Numbered from the stretch's first letter, positions 1 through 8,104 are shown. The stretch: DNA of 64,000 nucleotides from Mycolicibacterium gadium (GCF_010728925.1 NZ_AP022608.1:1488001-1552000), one strand, 5' to 3'. Program-made: numbers and translations. Notes: generated by a model from the sequence alone, not told the origin.

Positions 1-170
1 TCATCGACCGCGTGGGGCACTACCCGTCACCCACCGTGCTCGTCAACGGCGTCGATGTGATGCGGCCAGACTCTGCCCCGCCCAGCGGGGATGCGTGCCG
101 CTTGGACCTGCCGACCCACGAACGTGTACGGGACGCATTACGGGCCGCCAGCGCACGTCCAACTGGGTAA
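1..170 (+). CDS. C-terminal fragment of a thioredoxin-like / alkylmercury-lyase-like protein (5' truncated by window edge)
   Basis: Reading from base 3 gives about 55 codons to a TAA at 168-170. The peptide contains a segment like YPSPTVLVNGVDV and then CRLDLPT before a short C-terminal helix. That pattern resembles the C-terminal thioredoxin-like part of actinobacterial proteins annotated as alkylmercury lyase-like or thioredoxin-family, which often lie near metal-resistance genes; an ArsR metal sensor and a cation efflux gene follow 1.8 kb downstream. The family call is from memory of the motif only and the N-terminal part is outside the window, so catalytic residues cannot be checked. Confidence 0.45.
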   Translation, partial: IDRVGHYPSPTVLVNGVDVMRPDSAPPSGDACRLDLPTHERVRDALRAASARPTG

Positions 171-634
171 GCGTGGGAGTGGGTGCAGGGTCCAGGCCGA
201 CGGCGCGCATCGCAGCCACCCCGACACCGTGCTGTGCGGCCCACACTGGCCGAACCGTAGGCCCCTACAGTGCCGAGCCAACCGGGCCGCGCAGCACGGC
301 CAACCACACCAGGCAGCACCCGAACGAGCGGCAGCGGTGACCACAGCGACCGCACGACAGCGGCCCGCAGCACCGGCCCCGGGCATAGCCCCCACGAAAG
401 TTCGCCAGCCGCCCAGCGCCCGAGCCTCCCGGATCGGGTTTTCTACCCCCGGCGCAAAGTGAACGCGCGAATGGCGCTGCGGCACGGCGCCACCCGGTTC
501 CAAGCGGGGCCTAGATCAGCTGTGATCTGCGCGAATCGTCGTGGCAACCGGGTCAGTCGTGGCGAGAAGCGTTCACCGCGTAAGTGAACACCCGGCGCGT
601 GGCCGGTTCGGGGTGTGTACGAGGGAGGGCAGGG
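171..634. other. Gene-poor interval, no supported gene
   Basis: About 460 bases between the truncated first gene and the next credible start. Several open frames cross it on both strands, but they are rich in Arg/Pro/His, overlap each other, lack ribosome binding sites and have no recognisable domain, as expected of chance frames in GC-rich DNA. Apart from a purine-rich ribosome binding site at its right end, nothing else is seen. Confidence 0.5.
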
Positions 635-934
635 GTGCCGAGGCTCTACGACGACGCCGCGCGGGCGGCGCGTGATGCGCAGCTGCTGCGGCTGTACCTC
701 GCGGGCCACAGCTACCGCGCAATGGCGGCGCAGCCCGGCCTGGGCCTTTCTCTGCGCGGTGTGGTGAAGGCGGTGCGGCGGCAGCTGGCCGCCGGGGTGG
801 ACCCGGCCACCGCGACGGCTGTCTTCGCTGCCGCGTACCGGGCTGCGTGCGATGGTGACCTGTTGGGCGCGCAGGCGCTGCGTCGCGTGACGGCGCTGGC
901 CGGTAGCGGCATGCAGCCAGAGGTTGTCAGCTAA
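635..934 (+). CDS. Small hypothetical protein with helix-turn-helix-like segment
   Basis: A 99-residue protein starting at GTG 635, chosen because a purine-rich ribosome binding site (GAGGGAGGGCAGG) lies just before it; an ATG 51 bases upstream would add an unlikely Arg/Gly-rich leader. Residues about 10-45 (ARDAQLLRLYLAGHSYRAMA and the following helix) look like a homeodomain-type helix-turn-helix, as in small phage or mobile-element DNA-binding proteins. The rest is Ala-rich helical. No family is recognised. The gene converges on the next one with a few bases of overlap at the stop codons. Location in the accessory segment suggests mobile-element cargo, but that is inference. Confidence 0.55.
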   Translation: MPRLYDDAARAARDAQLLRLYLAGHSYRAMAAQPGLGLSLRGVVKAVRRQLAAGVDPATATAVFAAAYRAACDGDLLGAQALRRVTALAGSGMQPEVVS

Positions 935-1227
935 CGACGGTGCAGAACCTGGTCCACGACTTCGGCGTCCAGTGGGCTGGTGTTCATCGGCGGCCGGTCG
1001 TAGTTGGGGTGCAGGGTGCGCAGTGCCTGCCCCTTGGCGTGCACGGCTTTGACGGTGCGGCCCAGCTGCTGACCCAGACGGGTGCACGTGGCCGTGTCGA
1101 GGGGCTGCCAGTCGTGGGCGGCCAGCCACTCGGCCACCACCAGGGTGTCGGCCTTCGCCCACCTCTGGCGCGGTGCTGGCCCCACCATGTCCTTGCAGGT
1201 GGGGTCTGGTTGGGTGCGCTTCATCAA
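931..1227 (-). CDS. Small hypothetical protein, possible DNA-binding fold
   Basis: A 98-residue protein on the minus strand. Residues about 25-75 (ADTLVVAEWLAAHDWQPLD, then a Thr/Arg-rich helix with GRTVKAVHAKGQALR) look like a SANT/Myb-like or homeodomain-like three-helix segment, as in small regulators on actinobacterial plasmids and prophages. A second ATG directly follows the first, so the true start may be one codon later. It converges with the 635-934 gene. No named family is recognised and there is no catalytic motif. The function is unknown; the gene belongs to the accessory segment. Confidence 0.5.
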   Translation of the reverse strand: MMKRTQPDPTCKDMVGPAPRQRWAKADTLVVAEWLAAHDWQPLDTATCTRLGQQLGRTVKAVHAKGQALRTLHPNYDRPPMNTSPLDAEVVDQVLHRR

Positions 1228-1428
1228 GTTGTCCTAACTCGTGGTTGCTGTTTTCTGTCTAGCCGCGCTGCTGCAGCACTTCAATTCCTAGCGCAAAGCG
1301 CGCTGGGCAGTTGCGGCGCGGCACCGCCGATTTCGCCCGCTCACGAGGCACGATGATGGTGGCGGTGTAGCGCCAGGTTGGACCGCGCGCCCACGACGGG
1401 CGGTACCCACGCGACGAGAGCCAGGCAG

Positions 1429-1896
1429 ATGCCGAAACGCAGCCCCTGGGCGAGCTACCACAAGCGACAGCGGCAGATCGACTCCAAGGTCTTCGACATC
1501 GTGCTGTCCGCGAGCCACCCCTGCACCTGCGGCCACGTGCAGGGCTTCCACTGGAACACCGACGACGGCGAGAACACCGGCAAGTGCGTTGACGCCGAGT
1601 GCCCGTGCGAGGCGTTCGATGAGGACACGTTCGCGGCGGCGCAACTGTCCGCCGGGGTGCTGCCCACCACCACTGCTGCTGCCGCTGAGCAGGACGACGC
1701 CGAGGACGACGCCTTGCGGCGGGCCATGCGCGCCGAGGAGCAGCGGGAGGTCAGCGCCGAGGAGGCATGGGACCGGGCGGTGCACGCGGATCGGCCGCGA
1801 CCAACCGGCAAGCCTCGGCGCGACACCAAGCAGGACCCGGCGGTGCTCGACGCATTGCGCGAACTCAACGGCAGTCCCGACGATCTCACGGGCTAA
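1429..1896 (+). CDS. Hypothetical protein with cysteine/histidine cluster and acidic C-terminus
   Basis: A 155-residue protein. ATG 1429 is preferred over the ATG at 1378 because GAGAGCCAGG precedes it and the upstream codons look non-coding. Residues about 30-70 carry a CTCGHVQGFH segment followed by CVDAECPC, so five or six Cys plus His could form a zinc site. The second half is acidic and Ala/Glu/Arg-rich, probably a helical or disordered tail. Similar small Cys-rich proteins occur on actinobacterial phages and plasmids, but no specific family is recognised. It lies directly upstream of the metal sensor gene without sharing obvious signals with it. Confidence 0.6.
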   Translation: MPKRSPWASYHKRQRQIDSKVFDIVLSASHPCTCGHVQGFHWNTDDGENTGKCVDAECPCEAFDEDTFAAAQLSAGVLPTTTAAAAEQDDAEDDALRRAMRAEEQREVSAEEAWDRAVHADRPRPTGKPRRDTKQDPAVLDALRELNGSPDDLTG

Positions 1897-1971
1897 AGCA
1901 CGCCACCCTGGCTACCGAAAACGACGAGAAGCTCTCTTCCTAACATCGCCCTTAACAGATATCATCGTCCA

Positions 1972-2346
1972 ATGACGATCAATCGCGAGGGCAATACCGC
2001 CACACCACAGCGCGGCGGTCTGGGCACGGACGCAGCAGTTGCCCTGTTCCACAGCCTCTCTGACGGGGCCCGGCTAGCCATCGTGCGCCGCCTGGCACAG
2101 GGCGAAGCGCGCGTTGCGGATATGAACGCCGAACTGGGCCTCGCCCAGTCGACGGTCTCAGCGCATGTCGCGTGCTTGCGGAACTGCGGGTTAGTCACGG
2201 GCCGCCCAGAGGGCAGGCAGGTGTTCTACTCCCTGACCCGACCGGAACTGCTCGACCTTCTGGCGTCGGCCGAAACCCTGCTCGCTGCCACTGGCAACGC
2301 CGTGGCGTTGTGCCCCAACTACGGAACAGGAACCACCGCCAAATGA
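1972..2346 (+). CDS. ArsR/SmtB-family metal-sensing repressor, CmtR-like (Cd/Pb type)
   Basis: A 124-residue winged-helix repressor. The recognition helix region reads LGLAQSTVSAHVACLRNC, followed by the wing GRPEGRQVFYSL, typical of ArsR/SmtB proteins. The CxxxC pair in HVACLRNC matches Cys57/Cys61 of mycobacterial CmtR, and a further Cys near the C-terminus (ALCPNYG) matches its third ligand Cys102, so a Cd(II)/Pb(II)-type site is likely. The stop codon overlaps the start of the efflux gene downstream (ATGA), so the two are translationally coupled: the sensor should repress its own operon until metal binds. Metal identity is inferred from the ligand pattern only. Confidence 0.85.
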   Translation: MTINREGNTATPQRGGLGTDAAVALFHSLSDGARLAIVRRLAQGEARVADMNAELGLAQSTVSAHVACLRNCGLVTGRPEGRQVFYSLTRPELLDLLASAETLLAATGNAVALCPNYGTGTTAK

Positions 2347-2984
2347 GCACCGAGACCCTCCCCGCAGCTGAGGTGGAACGGCTTACCCGCCGGGGCCTGC
2401 GGCTTGCGCAGTTCACCGTGGGCTACAACGTCATCGAAGGGGCTGTCGCCATCACTGCCGGACTACTTGCCGGACTGGTGTCGGTTGTGGGCTTCGGCAT
2501 CGACTCCGGCATCGAGTCAATCGCCGCCGTGCTGGTGGGCATGCGGCTGGCCGCGCGGCTGCGCCACGGGCACGCCGACGAACGCAAGGAGCGCCTGGTG
2601 CTCAAGCTGGTTGCCTCCACGTTCTTCCTGCTAGCTGCCTACGTGACCGTCGAGGGCATCCGCAGCTTGGTCAACGGCGAGGAGCCCGAGCGGTCGTTGG
2701 TCAGCATTGGCCTGCTGGTTGCGTCGATCATCATCATGCCTATCTTGGCGGCAGCGAAGAAGCGGGTGGGCAACCGGCTGCAGGACAACCTAATTCTTGC
2801 GGACGCTGCCCAGACGAGAATATGTGTCTTGCTTAGCATTTCGACGCTTCTGGGCGTCGGGCTGTTCGAACTGACAGGCGCCGCCTGGCTCGATCCGGTG
2901 GCCGGGTTCGTCATAGCCGCTTTCGCGATTCATGAGGGCCGCGAGGCCTGGGCTGGCGAGCTGGTGTGCGATGACGACGATTGA
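2343..2984 (+). CDS. Cation diffusion facilitator-like efflux protein
   Basis: A 213-residue membrane protein starting at ATG 2343, overlapping the stop of the ArsR gene. It shows five or six hydrophobic helices. Helix 2 holds GFGIDSGIES, the usual CDF metal-site region with a conserved Asp; the usual HxxxD of helix 5 is replaced by a segment beginning LADAAQTRI. It lacks the large C-terminal cytoplasmic domain of full-length CDF exporters (about 300 residues), as do other short actinobacterial cation transporters next to ArsR genes. Its role is probably proton-driven export of Cd/Zn-type ions from the cytoplasm, switched on when the upstream sensor binds metal. Substrate is inferred. Confidence 0.8.
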   Translation: MSTETLPAAEVERLTRRGLRLAQFTVGYNVIEGAVAITAGLLAGLVSVVGFGIDSGIESIAAVLVGMRLAARLRHGHADERKERLVLKLVASTFFLLAAYVTVEGIRSLVNGEEPERSLVSIGLLVASIIIMPILAAAKKRVGNRLQDNLILADAAQTRICVLLSISTLLGVGLFELTGAAWLDPVAGFVIAAFAIHEGREAWAGELVCDDDD

Positions 2985-3194
2985 TGCGGCTGGGTCGAAG
3001 GGGCCGCTGCTGCTAGTCCAAGGTATTGGCGTGCACACCGCTCCCCTGTCACCGCTGTTTTCCCAGCCCAAGCACACGGCCCAGTGGGCGCTAGTGCGCG
3101 ACTACCTCGACTGAAACTCCGTACCACTAGCGAACCGCAGGTTTGTCGGACACGCACAGCGCAGCCAGTGGATGCCTTATGGCCGCTCGTGCAC

Positions 3195-3641
3195 CTAGGC
3201 GTCGACGTGGGCGGCGGCGCGCTTCAGCATGAGCACCGCGTCGGCCGCGGTCGTGTGCACGTCATCGTTGAAGGCGTCCAGGTTCGGCCAGTCCATTGCG
3301 TTGGCGGAGTTGGCGAGCCGCACCAGTAGTAACTCGAGCCGATCGACCTGCATTTGCGCCGCGTAAGGCTGCCCACTGTGCCAGTAGCCAGCCGCGGTAC
3401 GTAGCGCCCCTCCTAGGCAGAAGCTGCATGGGGCGGCGACGGGCTCGGTGCGTTCCCGGTAGCCTCCCGCGCCGACGTGCTGGGTGCGCACCCGCACCCA
3501 GTCGCCCGGCGAGTCGACTGAGGGGCGCACCTGGTTACCCTCGGCGTCGCGGCAGTAGGTGCCCTGGGTCCACCCACCGTCAGCCTCGATGAGCGCCAGG
3601 GCGCCCTCGATTACCTCGCGGTCGGTATTCATGTCAGCCAT
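3195..3641 (-). CDS. DUF6197-like hypothetical protein
   Basis: A 148-residue protein. The start at 3641 is chosen because GAAGG precedes this ATG and the sequence upstream (to 3692) looks like promoter DNA. The N-terminal half contains REVIEGALALIEADGGWTQG followed by a CxxC-type pair (PCSFC), the pattern I associate with the DUF6197 proteins of actinobacteria and their phages, whose function is unknown. The second half is helical with an aspartate-rich segment near residues 115-130. It is the last gene of the accessory segment before the modA side. Confidence 0.6.
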   Translation of the reverse strand: MADMNTDREVIEGALALIEADGGWTQGTYCRDAEGNQVRPSVDSPGDWVRVRTQHVGAGGYRERTEPVAAPCSFCLGGALRTAAGYWHSGQPYAAQMQVDRLELLLVRLANSANAMDWPNLDAFNDDVHTTAADAVLMLKRAAAHVDA

Positions 3642-3729
3642 GCCTTCAAAGTACGTAGTGCCGCCACGCGACAACACGAGGCTGACCTCCAAGTTGATGG
3701 GGGTTTACCCCCCTGTAGCCCTACTTCCG

Positions 3730-3748
3730 GCCGCCGCACGCCGGCGGC
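3730..3748. terminator. GC-rich hairpin between modA and the accessory segment
   Basis: GCCGCCG and CGGCGGC pair perfectly around a five-base loop (CACGC). It lies about 30 bases beyond the modA stop codon, so it could end modA transcription. No U-tract follows in either direction, so it would be a tract-less mycobacterial-type terminator at best. Confidence 0.4.
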
Positions 3749-3775
3749 GGCACCTCGGGAACATAGGCAACTAGG

Positions 3776-4537
3776 TCAGGGTTTGGCGAAGCCGGCAGCA
3801 GTCAGCGTCGTCTGACCGGCCTCACCCGTGACGGCGTCGATGAACTTGCGGGCCAGTTCCCGGTGTTCGGAGGACTTGAGCGCGGCGATCGGATAGGTGT
3901 TCACGGCATCGGCGGATTCTGGAAACGGCACGGCAGTGACCTTGTCCCCCGCGCCCGTCGCGTCGGTGACGTACACCAGACCGGCATCGGCCTGGCCCGT
4001 CGTCACCTTGTTGAGCACGTCGCTGACCGACGTTTCCTCGCTCACTGGTGTGATATCTACCCCGGCGGCGTCCTCGACCCGCTGGGCCGCCGAGCCGCAC
4101 GGCACCTGCGGCGCGCACACCACCACGGCGAGTCCGGGCTTCGTCAGATCCCGAAATGACATGATCCGCTTCGGATTTCCCGGTGCAACCGCGATCGTCA
4201 ACGTGTTGGATGCGAAGTTAACCGGTTCGCCGTCCAGCAGTCCAGCCTGAGTCGCCTTGCCCATGTTCTGGGTGTCGGCGGACGCGAAGACGTCAGCCTG
4301 TGCGCCCTGTGTCAGCTGGGTGACCAGATCCGAGGAGCCCGCGAACGAGAACTCCACCGTCGTCCCCGGATTGTCGGCGTTGAACTGCTCACCGATCTCG
4401 GTGAACGCCGACTTCAATGAGGCCGCCGCGAACACCATGATCGTTTGGCTGTCCTCCGGCTCGTCGCCAGATCCGCACGCCGACAACACCAACGCCAAAG
4501 TCGCCGCCGATGCAAACACCTTGGACTGCTTCATCAT
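3776..4537 (-). CDS. modA: Molybdate ABC transporter substrate-binding lipoprotein ModA
   Basis: A 253-residue periplasmic binding protein. The N-terminal signal ends in a lipobox (LVLSAC, lipidated Cys at residue 21), followed by the ModA opening IMVFAAASLKSAFTEIGEQF, which supplies Ser residues of the oxyanion site. The start at 4537 overlaps the stop of the upstream TOBE/Mop gene (ATGA), so the two are coupled. In other mycobacteria modA is followed by modB (permease) and modC (ATPase); here the next bases are a hairpin and then accessory genes on other strands. This copy therefore lacks adjacent transport partners and may be non-functional unless modBC lie elsewhere. Confidence 0.92.
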   Translation of the reverse strand: MMKQSKVFASAATLALVLSACGSGDEPEDSQTIMVFAAASLKSAFTEIGEQFNADNPGTTVEFSFAGSSDLVTQLTQGAQADVFASADTQNMGKATQAGLLDGEPVNFASNTLTIAVAPGNPKRIMSFRDLTKPGLAVVVCAPQVPCGSAAQRVEDAAGVDITPVSEETSVSDVLNKVTTGQADAGLVYVTDATGAGDKVTAVPFPESADAVNTYPIAALKSSEHRELARKFIDAVTGEAGQTTLTAAGFAKP

Positions 4538-4938
4538 TGGCCCCCAGACGTCTCCACGACCACGGTGGTTGCCTTCACGACCGCAACGGCCACACTGCCC
4601 GGCTCGAGCTGCAGTTCCCTTACGGCGTCCGTGCTCATCAACGAGACGATGGTGAACGGTCCGCACTGCATCTCGACCTGAGCCATGACGGTGTCCGTGA
4701 CGACCTTTGTCACCAGTCCGGCGAAGCGGTTGCGCGCCGAACTCGCGACGCTCAGCGGGTCCTTGGGCGCCACACTCGCCTTCGTCCTGGCGAATGCGGC
4801 CAACGCGGCCCCGTCGATCGCTTTGCGACCCGACGCATCGAGGTGAGCGGTCAAGGCGCCGTCATCGATCCAGCGGCGCACGGTGTCGTCGCTGACCCCC
4901 AGGAGTTCGGCTGCTTCACGGACGCGAATTTCCGGCAC
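4534..4938 (-). CDS. Helix-turn-helix plus Mop/TOBE-domain molybdate-responsive protein
   Basis: A 134-residue two-domain protein. Residues 1-50 form an excisionase/MerR-type helix-turn-helix (VREAAELLGVSDDTVRRWID). Residues about 65-130 form a Mop/TOBE fold (SARNRFAGLVTKVVTDTVMA with a matching later strand), which binds oxyanions such as molybdate. It is upstream of modA and overlaps it by four bases, the usual mycobacterial arrangement, so it probably senses molybdate and controls the locus. Function is inferred from domains and position. Confidence 0.85.
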   Translation of the reverse strand: MPEIRVREAAELLGVSDDTVRRWIDDGALTAHLDASGRKAIDGAALAAFARTKASVAPKDPLSVASSARNRFAGLVTKVVTDTVMAQVEMQCGPFTIVSLMSTDAVRELQLEPGSVAVAVVKATTVVVETSGGQ

Positions 4939-5043
4939 GGCGGAAGCGTACCGAACCTTTTCGAGCCAGTAACCGTATCCACGGAGCTAATCCGCGAATG
5001 AATCCGTGCATGCGGCAAAGAATGAAGCGGCACTATCGACCGG

Positions 5044-5049
5044 TAGTCT
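5044..5049 (+). promoter_or_regulatory. Candidate -10 element for a leaderless methyltransferase transcript
   Basis: TAGTCT fits the mycobacterial TAnnnT -10 element and lies eight bases before the GTG at 5058, the spacing of a leaderless mRNA. This supports GTG 5058 as start rather than the ATGs at 4998 or 5022. No clear -35 is seen. Confidence 0.4.
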
Positions 5050-5057
5050 TTTGCTCC

Positions 5058-6155
5058 GTGCCTGAGAAGCCCGCAACAGTCCCACCCGCCCGCGTCGTCC
5101 GCATCATCGAGTCCGCCCGCACCACGCTGCAGAAGGTCAACCGCGCGATGGTGCCCGGCTACATCGCGTTGCTCGAGACGGCGCAGGGGGCCTGGGTGTC
5201 CCAGGCCCTCTACGTAGCCGCCAAACTCGGCATCGCCGACGAGCTCGCGAACGGCCCCAAGTCGGCCGACGAGGTCGCCGCCAAAGTGGGCGGGCACCCG
5301 GACTCGGTGTTCCGCTTGATGCGCATGCTCGCCGGCCGGGATGTGTTCCGCCAACTCTCCGATGGCCGGTTCGAGTTGGCCGCCATGGGCGAAGCATTGC
5401 GCGCCGATGCACCCAATTCCCTGCGGTCGATGGTCCTGTTCATCGGATCTCCGGAGCACTGGGCTGAATGGGGCGAGCTGCTGCATTCGGTGCAGACGGG
5501 TCGACCCTCACCTGAAAAGCTCTACGGCAAGTCGTATTTCGAGCATCTCAACGAGGCGCCCGAGCAGGCTGCGATCTTCAACGACGCCATGTCAGCAATG
5601 GCGAGGTTGGCCAACGAAACTGTGATCCCGGCGTATGACTTCTCCGGCTTCAAGCTCATCGCCGATATCGGCGGAGGTCACGGCAACCTGCTCAGCGCCA
5701 TTCTGCGCTCGGCCCCGACCGCCCGCGGCGTACTGTTCGATCTCCCGTCGGTCGTGGCCGGCGCGGGGCCGGTGCTCGAGGCCGCCGGCGTCGCGAATCG
5801 TTGCGCCGTCGAGGGGGGTTCATTCATGGACCTGGTTCCCGACGGGGCCGATGCCTACGTGATGAAGTCGATCATCCATGACTGGGATGACGAGATCTCC
5901 GAGAAGATCCTGCGCAACGTCCGCACCGCGATCGCGTCGAACGGCCGGCTGCTGCTGCTCGAACTCGTGCTGCCAGAGCGTGCGACCTCGAACTGGGGGG
6001 CCGTGCTCGACATGGAGATGCTCGTCTCCCCCGGCGGCCGGGAGCGCACGCGCGCAGAGTTCGCGAATCTGTTGGCGCGATGCGGGTTTCGGCTCACCCG
6101 TGTCGTCGACACCGCGACGCCGATGATGTCGATCGTGGAGGCCGCTCCGGTCTGA
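5058..6155 (+). CDS. SAM-dependent O-methyltransferase (hydroxyneurosporene / hydroxyindole type)
   Basis: A 365-residue class I methyltransferase of the plant-like O-methyltransferase family. The N-terminal half is a dimerisation winged helix (ARTTLQKVNRAMVPGYIALL, then the region around KSADEVAAKVGGHPDSVFRL). The SAM-binding motif I is IADIGGGHGNLLSAIL (about residues 200-215), and the catalytic His region reads MKSIIHDWDDE (about residue 275). Length fits the family. The acceptor substrate cannot be told from sequence; mycobacteria carry several such enzymes with unknown small-molecule targets. It is convergent with the membrane protein gene that follows, six bases away. Confidence 0.85.
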   Translation: MPEKPATVPPARVVRIIESARTTLQKVNRAMVPGYIALLETAQGAWVSQALYVAAKLGIADELANGPKSADEVAAKVGGHPDSVFRLMRMLAGRDVFRQLSDGRFELAAMGEALRADAPNSLRSMVLFIGSPEHWAEWGELLHSVQTGRPSPEKLYGKSYFEHLNEAPEQAAIFNDAMSAMARLANETVIPAYDFSGFKLIADIGGGHGNLLSAILRSAPTARGVLFDLPSVVAGAGPVLEAAGVANRCAVEGGSFMDLVPDGADAYVMKSIIHDWDDEISEKILRNVRTAIASNGRLLLLELVLPERATSNWGAVLDMEMLVSPGGRERTRAEFANLLARCGFRLTRVVDTATPMMSIVEAAPV

Positions 6156-6161
6156 TCGCCG

Positions 6162-6944
6162 TCAGCGCTTCTTCTCGCGCACCTTGTACGTCGAGGGCCA
6201 CGACTCCCGCGTCTCGTCGCCGACGAGCGGCACGCCCTTGCTGCCGATCCTGATATCGAACGCCTCCTTGCCCGCACCTACCTCACGGTTGGCGTGCTCG
6301 GTCGCGAGGTAAATCAACTGGTCGATCTCCGCCTCGGCGAATGCGACGAACGTGGTGTTTCGCACGATCTCCTCGTCGGGCGGAGCCATCCGCTCGGGAA
6401 GTAGCCGTGACGCCAGCGCCGCGAGGCCCAGCAGCGAGAACGGGACGACCCAGTAGCAGACGAAGGACAGCGGTGTCTTGGTGTCCAGGATGGTCGCCTC
6501 GCCGTACACGATCGGCGGGATGGCCGACGACACTGTCATCCCCGCGAACGCGGCCACCCAGATCCACGTCAGCACCGCCGTGATGCGTTTGAAGACGTCG
6601 GTCTCGATGATCTCTTTCGGTTGGCCGACCTCCGCGAATTCACGGACGAACGGCCTGTGCGCGAGGATGCTGCCGAGCGCCACCAGAAAGATGCCTGCGT
6701 TGCTCAGCGGCTGCATCCACTGCTGCATGAATTGCTCGCTCAGCGTGAAGGTCAGCACCGTCAGCACTAAAAACGTTGCGATGGCGCCTATCTCGAGCGT
6801 GCGGCCCGCCGATCCCTTCACCCGGCCGATCACGAACGACAGCACGGCAATCGCGAACGCGACCAATACCGCGGTATGGAAGGGGACGTTGCCGACCAGG
6901 ACCCAATAGACGATCCACGGCGCGAAGCCCAGAAGAATGCCCAC
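6162..6944 (-). CDS. Multi-spanning membrane protein of unknown function
   Basis: A 260-residue protein with about six hydrophobic helices: three tightly packed in residues 1-70, one near 80-95 and two between about 125 and 185. The C-terminal 70 residues are soluble, beginning with an acidic stretch after RLLPERMAPPDEE. No named domain is recognised. The upstream gap of about 80 bases to the divergent RidA gene should contain both promoters. Nothing in the neighbours indicates a pathway. Confidence 0.7.
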   Translation of the reverse strand: MGILLGFAPWIVYWVLVGNVPFHTAVLVAFAIAVLSFVIGRVKGSAGRTLEIGAIATFLVLTVLTFTLSEQFMQQWMQPLSNAGIFLVALGSILAHRPFVREFAEVGQPKEIIETDVFKRITAVLTWIWVAAFAGMTVSSAIPPIVYGEATILDTKTPLSFVCYWVVPFSLLGLAALASRLLPERMAPPDEEIVRNTTFVAFAEAEIDQLIYLATEHANREVGAGKEAFDIRIGSKGVPLVGDETRESWPSTYKVREKKR

Positions 6945-7024
6945 GGTGGGTCAGTTTAGGTTGTCAGTCAATGGCCCGACTGTAAACCCTTGCCTGAGCC
7001 ACCGGGGCGACTACTTTGTGTGTG

Positions 7025-7390
7025 ATGACGCGCCGCAATGTCTCCTCCGGCTCCGAGTACGAGGCCACGGTCGGATACTCGCGGGCGGTGCGGACCGGCC
7101 CATTCGTCGCCGTCGCGGGCACCACGGGCGCCGGTGACAGTGTCGCGGCGCAAGCACGGGACGCGTTGCGGCGCATAGAAATAGCTTTGCAGGACGCCGG
7201 CGCCTCCTTGGCGGACGTGGTGCGCACACGGATGTACGTGACGGACATCTCGCGCTGGCACGACGTCGGCGCAGTCCATGCCGAGGTATTCGGCGACGTC
7301 ATGCCGGTGGCGACCATGGTCGAGGTGTCGGCTCTGATCGCGCCCGAACACTTCGTGGAGATCGAGGTCGACGCCTACGTGGCTGACTAG
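7025..7390 (+). CDS. RidA (YjgF/YER057c/UK114)-family protein, Rv2704-like
   Basis: A 121-residue single-domain protein of the RidA family, whose classical members hydrolyse reactive enamine/imine intermediates released by PLP enzymes. Visible features are the segment GPFVAVAGTTGAG, the helix LRRIEIALQDAGASLADVVR and the motif RTRMYVTD that carries the family's conserved Arg. ATG 7025 gives the standard length. By order it corresponds to M. tuberculosis Rv2704, marking the start of the conserved sigB region. Deaminase activity is not proven for this subgroup. Confidence 0.85.
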   Translation: MTRRNVSSGSEYEATVGYSRAVRTGPFVAVAGTTGAGDSVAAQARDALRRIEIALQDAGASLADVVRTRMYVTDISRWHDVGAVHAEVFGDVMPVATMVEVSALIAPEHFVEIEVDAYVAD

Positions 7391-7415
7391 GACCTTCCGC
7401 CGCCGCGCTCGGCCT

Positions 7416-7775
7416 CTACTGCTCGAGCGGCGCGAAAACGCCGTCGGCACCCGGCTCGTAACGCGTGACACTGATCACAGCTTCGGTAGGTAGTGGACCG
7501 TACAAATGTGGGAACACCATCGCATCGGGATCGCTCGGCACACCGGGTTCCCAGCGGATCGGAGAGGACAGGCGTGCAGGGTCGATGCGCAGCAGTACGA
7601 GGTCTGAGCGGCCGGTGTAGAGCCGGTTGGCCGGCAGGTGCACCTGCTCGGGCGTGGACAGATGCACGAAACCGTGTGAGGCCAGCGAGTCGGGCCGTAG
7701 CTCACCGCGGTCCTGAGCCGACCGCCAATCCTCGGCGCCGCAAATGTGGACCAGCACAGCCGGCAAGGGTGTCAT
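7416..7775 (-). CDS. DUF952-family protein (Rv2705c-like)
   Basis: A 119-residue protein starting at ATG 7775. It opens with LPAVLVHICGAEDWRSAQ and continues with GFVHLSTPEQVHLPANRLY and DPDAMVFPHLYGPLP, the hallmark blocks of DUF952, a small fold distantly related to ADP-ribosyltransferase-like proteins with no established activity. A longer frame reaches back to 7940 but overlaps the upstream gene's promoter and lacks these features. The order matches Rv2705c. Confidence 0.8.
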   Translation of the reverse strand: MTPLPAVLVHICGAEDWRSAQDRGELRPDSLASHGFVHLSTPEQVHLPANRLYTGRSDLVLLRIDPARLSSPIRWEPGVPSDPDAMVFPHLYGPLPTEAVISVTRYEPGADGVFAPLEQ

Positions 7776-7905
7776 ACCGCGGGTCTGACTCGTGGGCAAC
7801 TCGGCATAACGGTGAGACACGACACACCCGTAAAGCCCTAGGGAACAAGGCCGAAACCGAAAGCGTCTGAGACAGTAGAGATACGCGAGAACCGATGGAG
7901 GTGCC

Positions 7906-8097
7906 ATGACCGCAACGCTCATTAGCCCGGAATTGACCAAGGCTGACCGCTGCGATCGCTGCGGAGCCGCGGCTCGCGTACGGGCGAAGCTCCCGTCGGG
8001 CGGCGAACTGCTGTTCTGCCAGCATCACGCCAACGAGCACGAGGCCAAGCTGGTGGAGCTTGCCGCCGTTCTCGAATCGAGCCCGCTCGAGGCATAA
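7906..8097 (+). CDS. Small zinc-ribbon protein, DUF7455-like
   Basis: A 63-residue protein preceded by GGAGGTGCC. It has CDRCG near residue 16-20 and a second half-site FCQHHANEH near residue 38-46, so Cys/Cys plus Cys/His could bind one zinc ion. This matches the short DUF7455 proteins common in actinobacteria. The function is unknown. A strong hairpin directly follows the gene, indicating a monocistronic transcript. Confidence 0.8.
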   Translation: MTATLISPELTKADRCDRCGAAARVRAKLPSGGELLFCQHHANEHEAKLVELAAVLESSPLEA

Positions 8098-8104
8098 CCC
8101 CGAC

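Noticed and set aside
2971..3114. Short open frame of 47 codons overlapping the end of the efflux gene
   Set aside because: No ribosome binding site, no recognisable domain, and codon pattern looks random; probably chance.
6961..6983. TTGTCAGTC-N8-GACTGT, similar to a PafBC promoter, upstream of the RidA gene
   Set aside because: The -10 lacks the initial T of TANNNT and the -26 motif has a mismatch; no DNA-repair gene follows.
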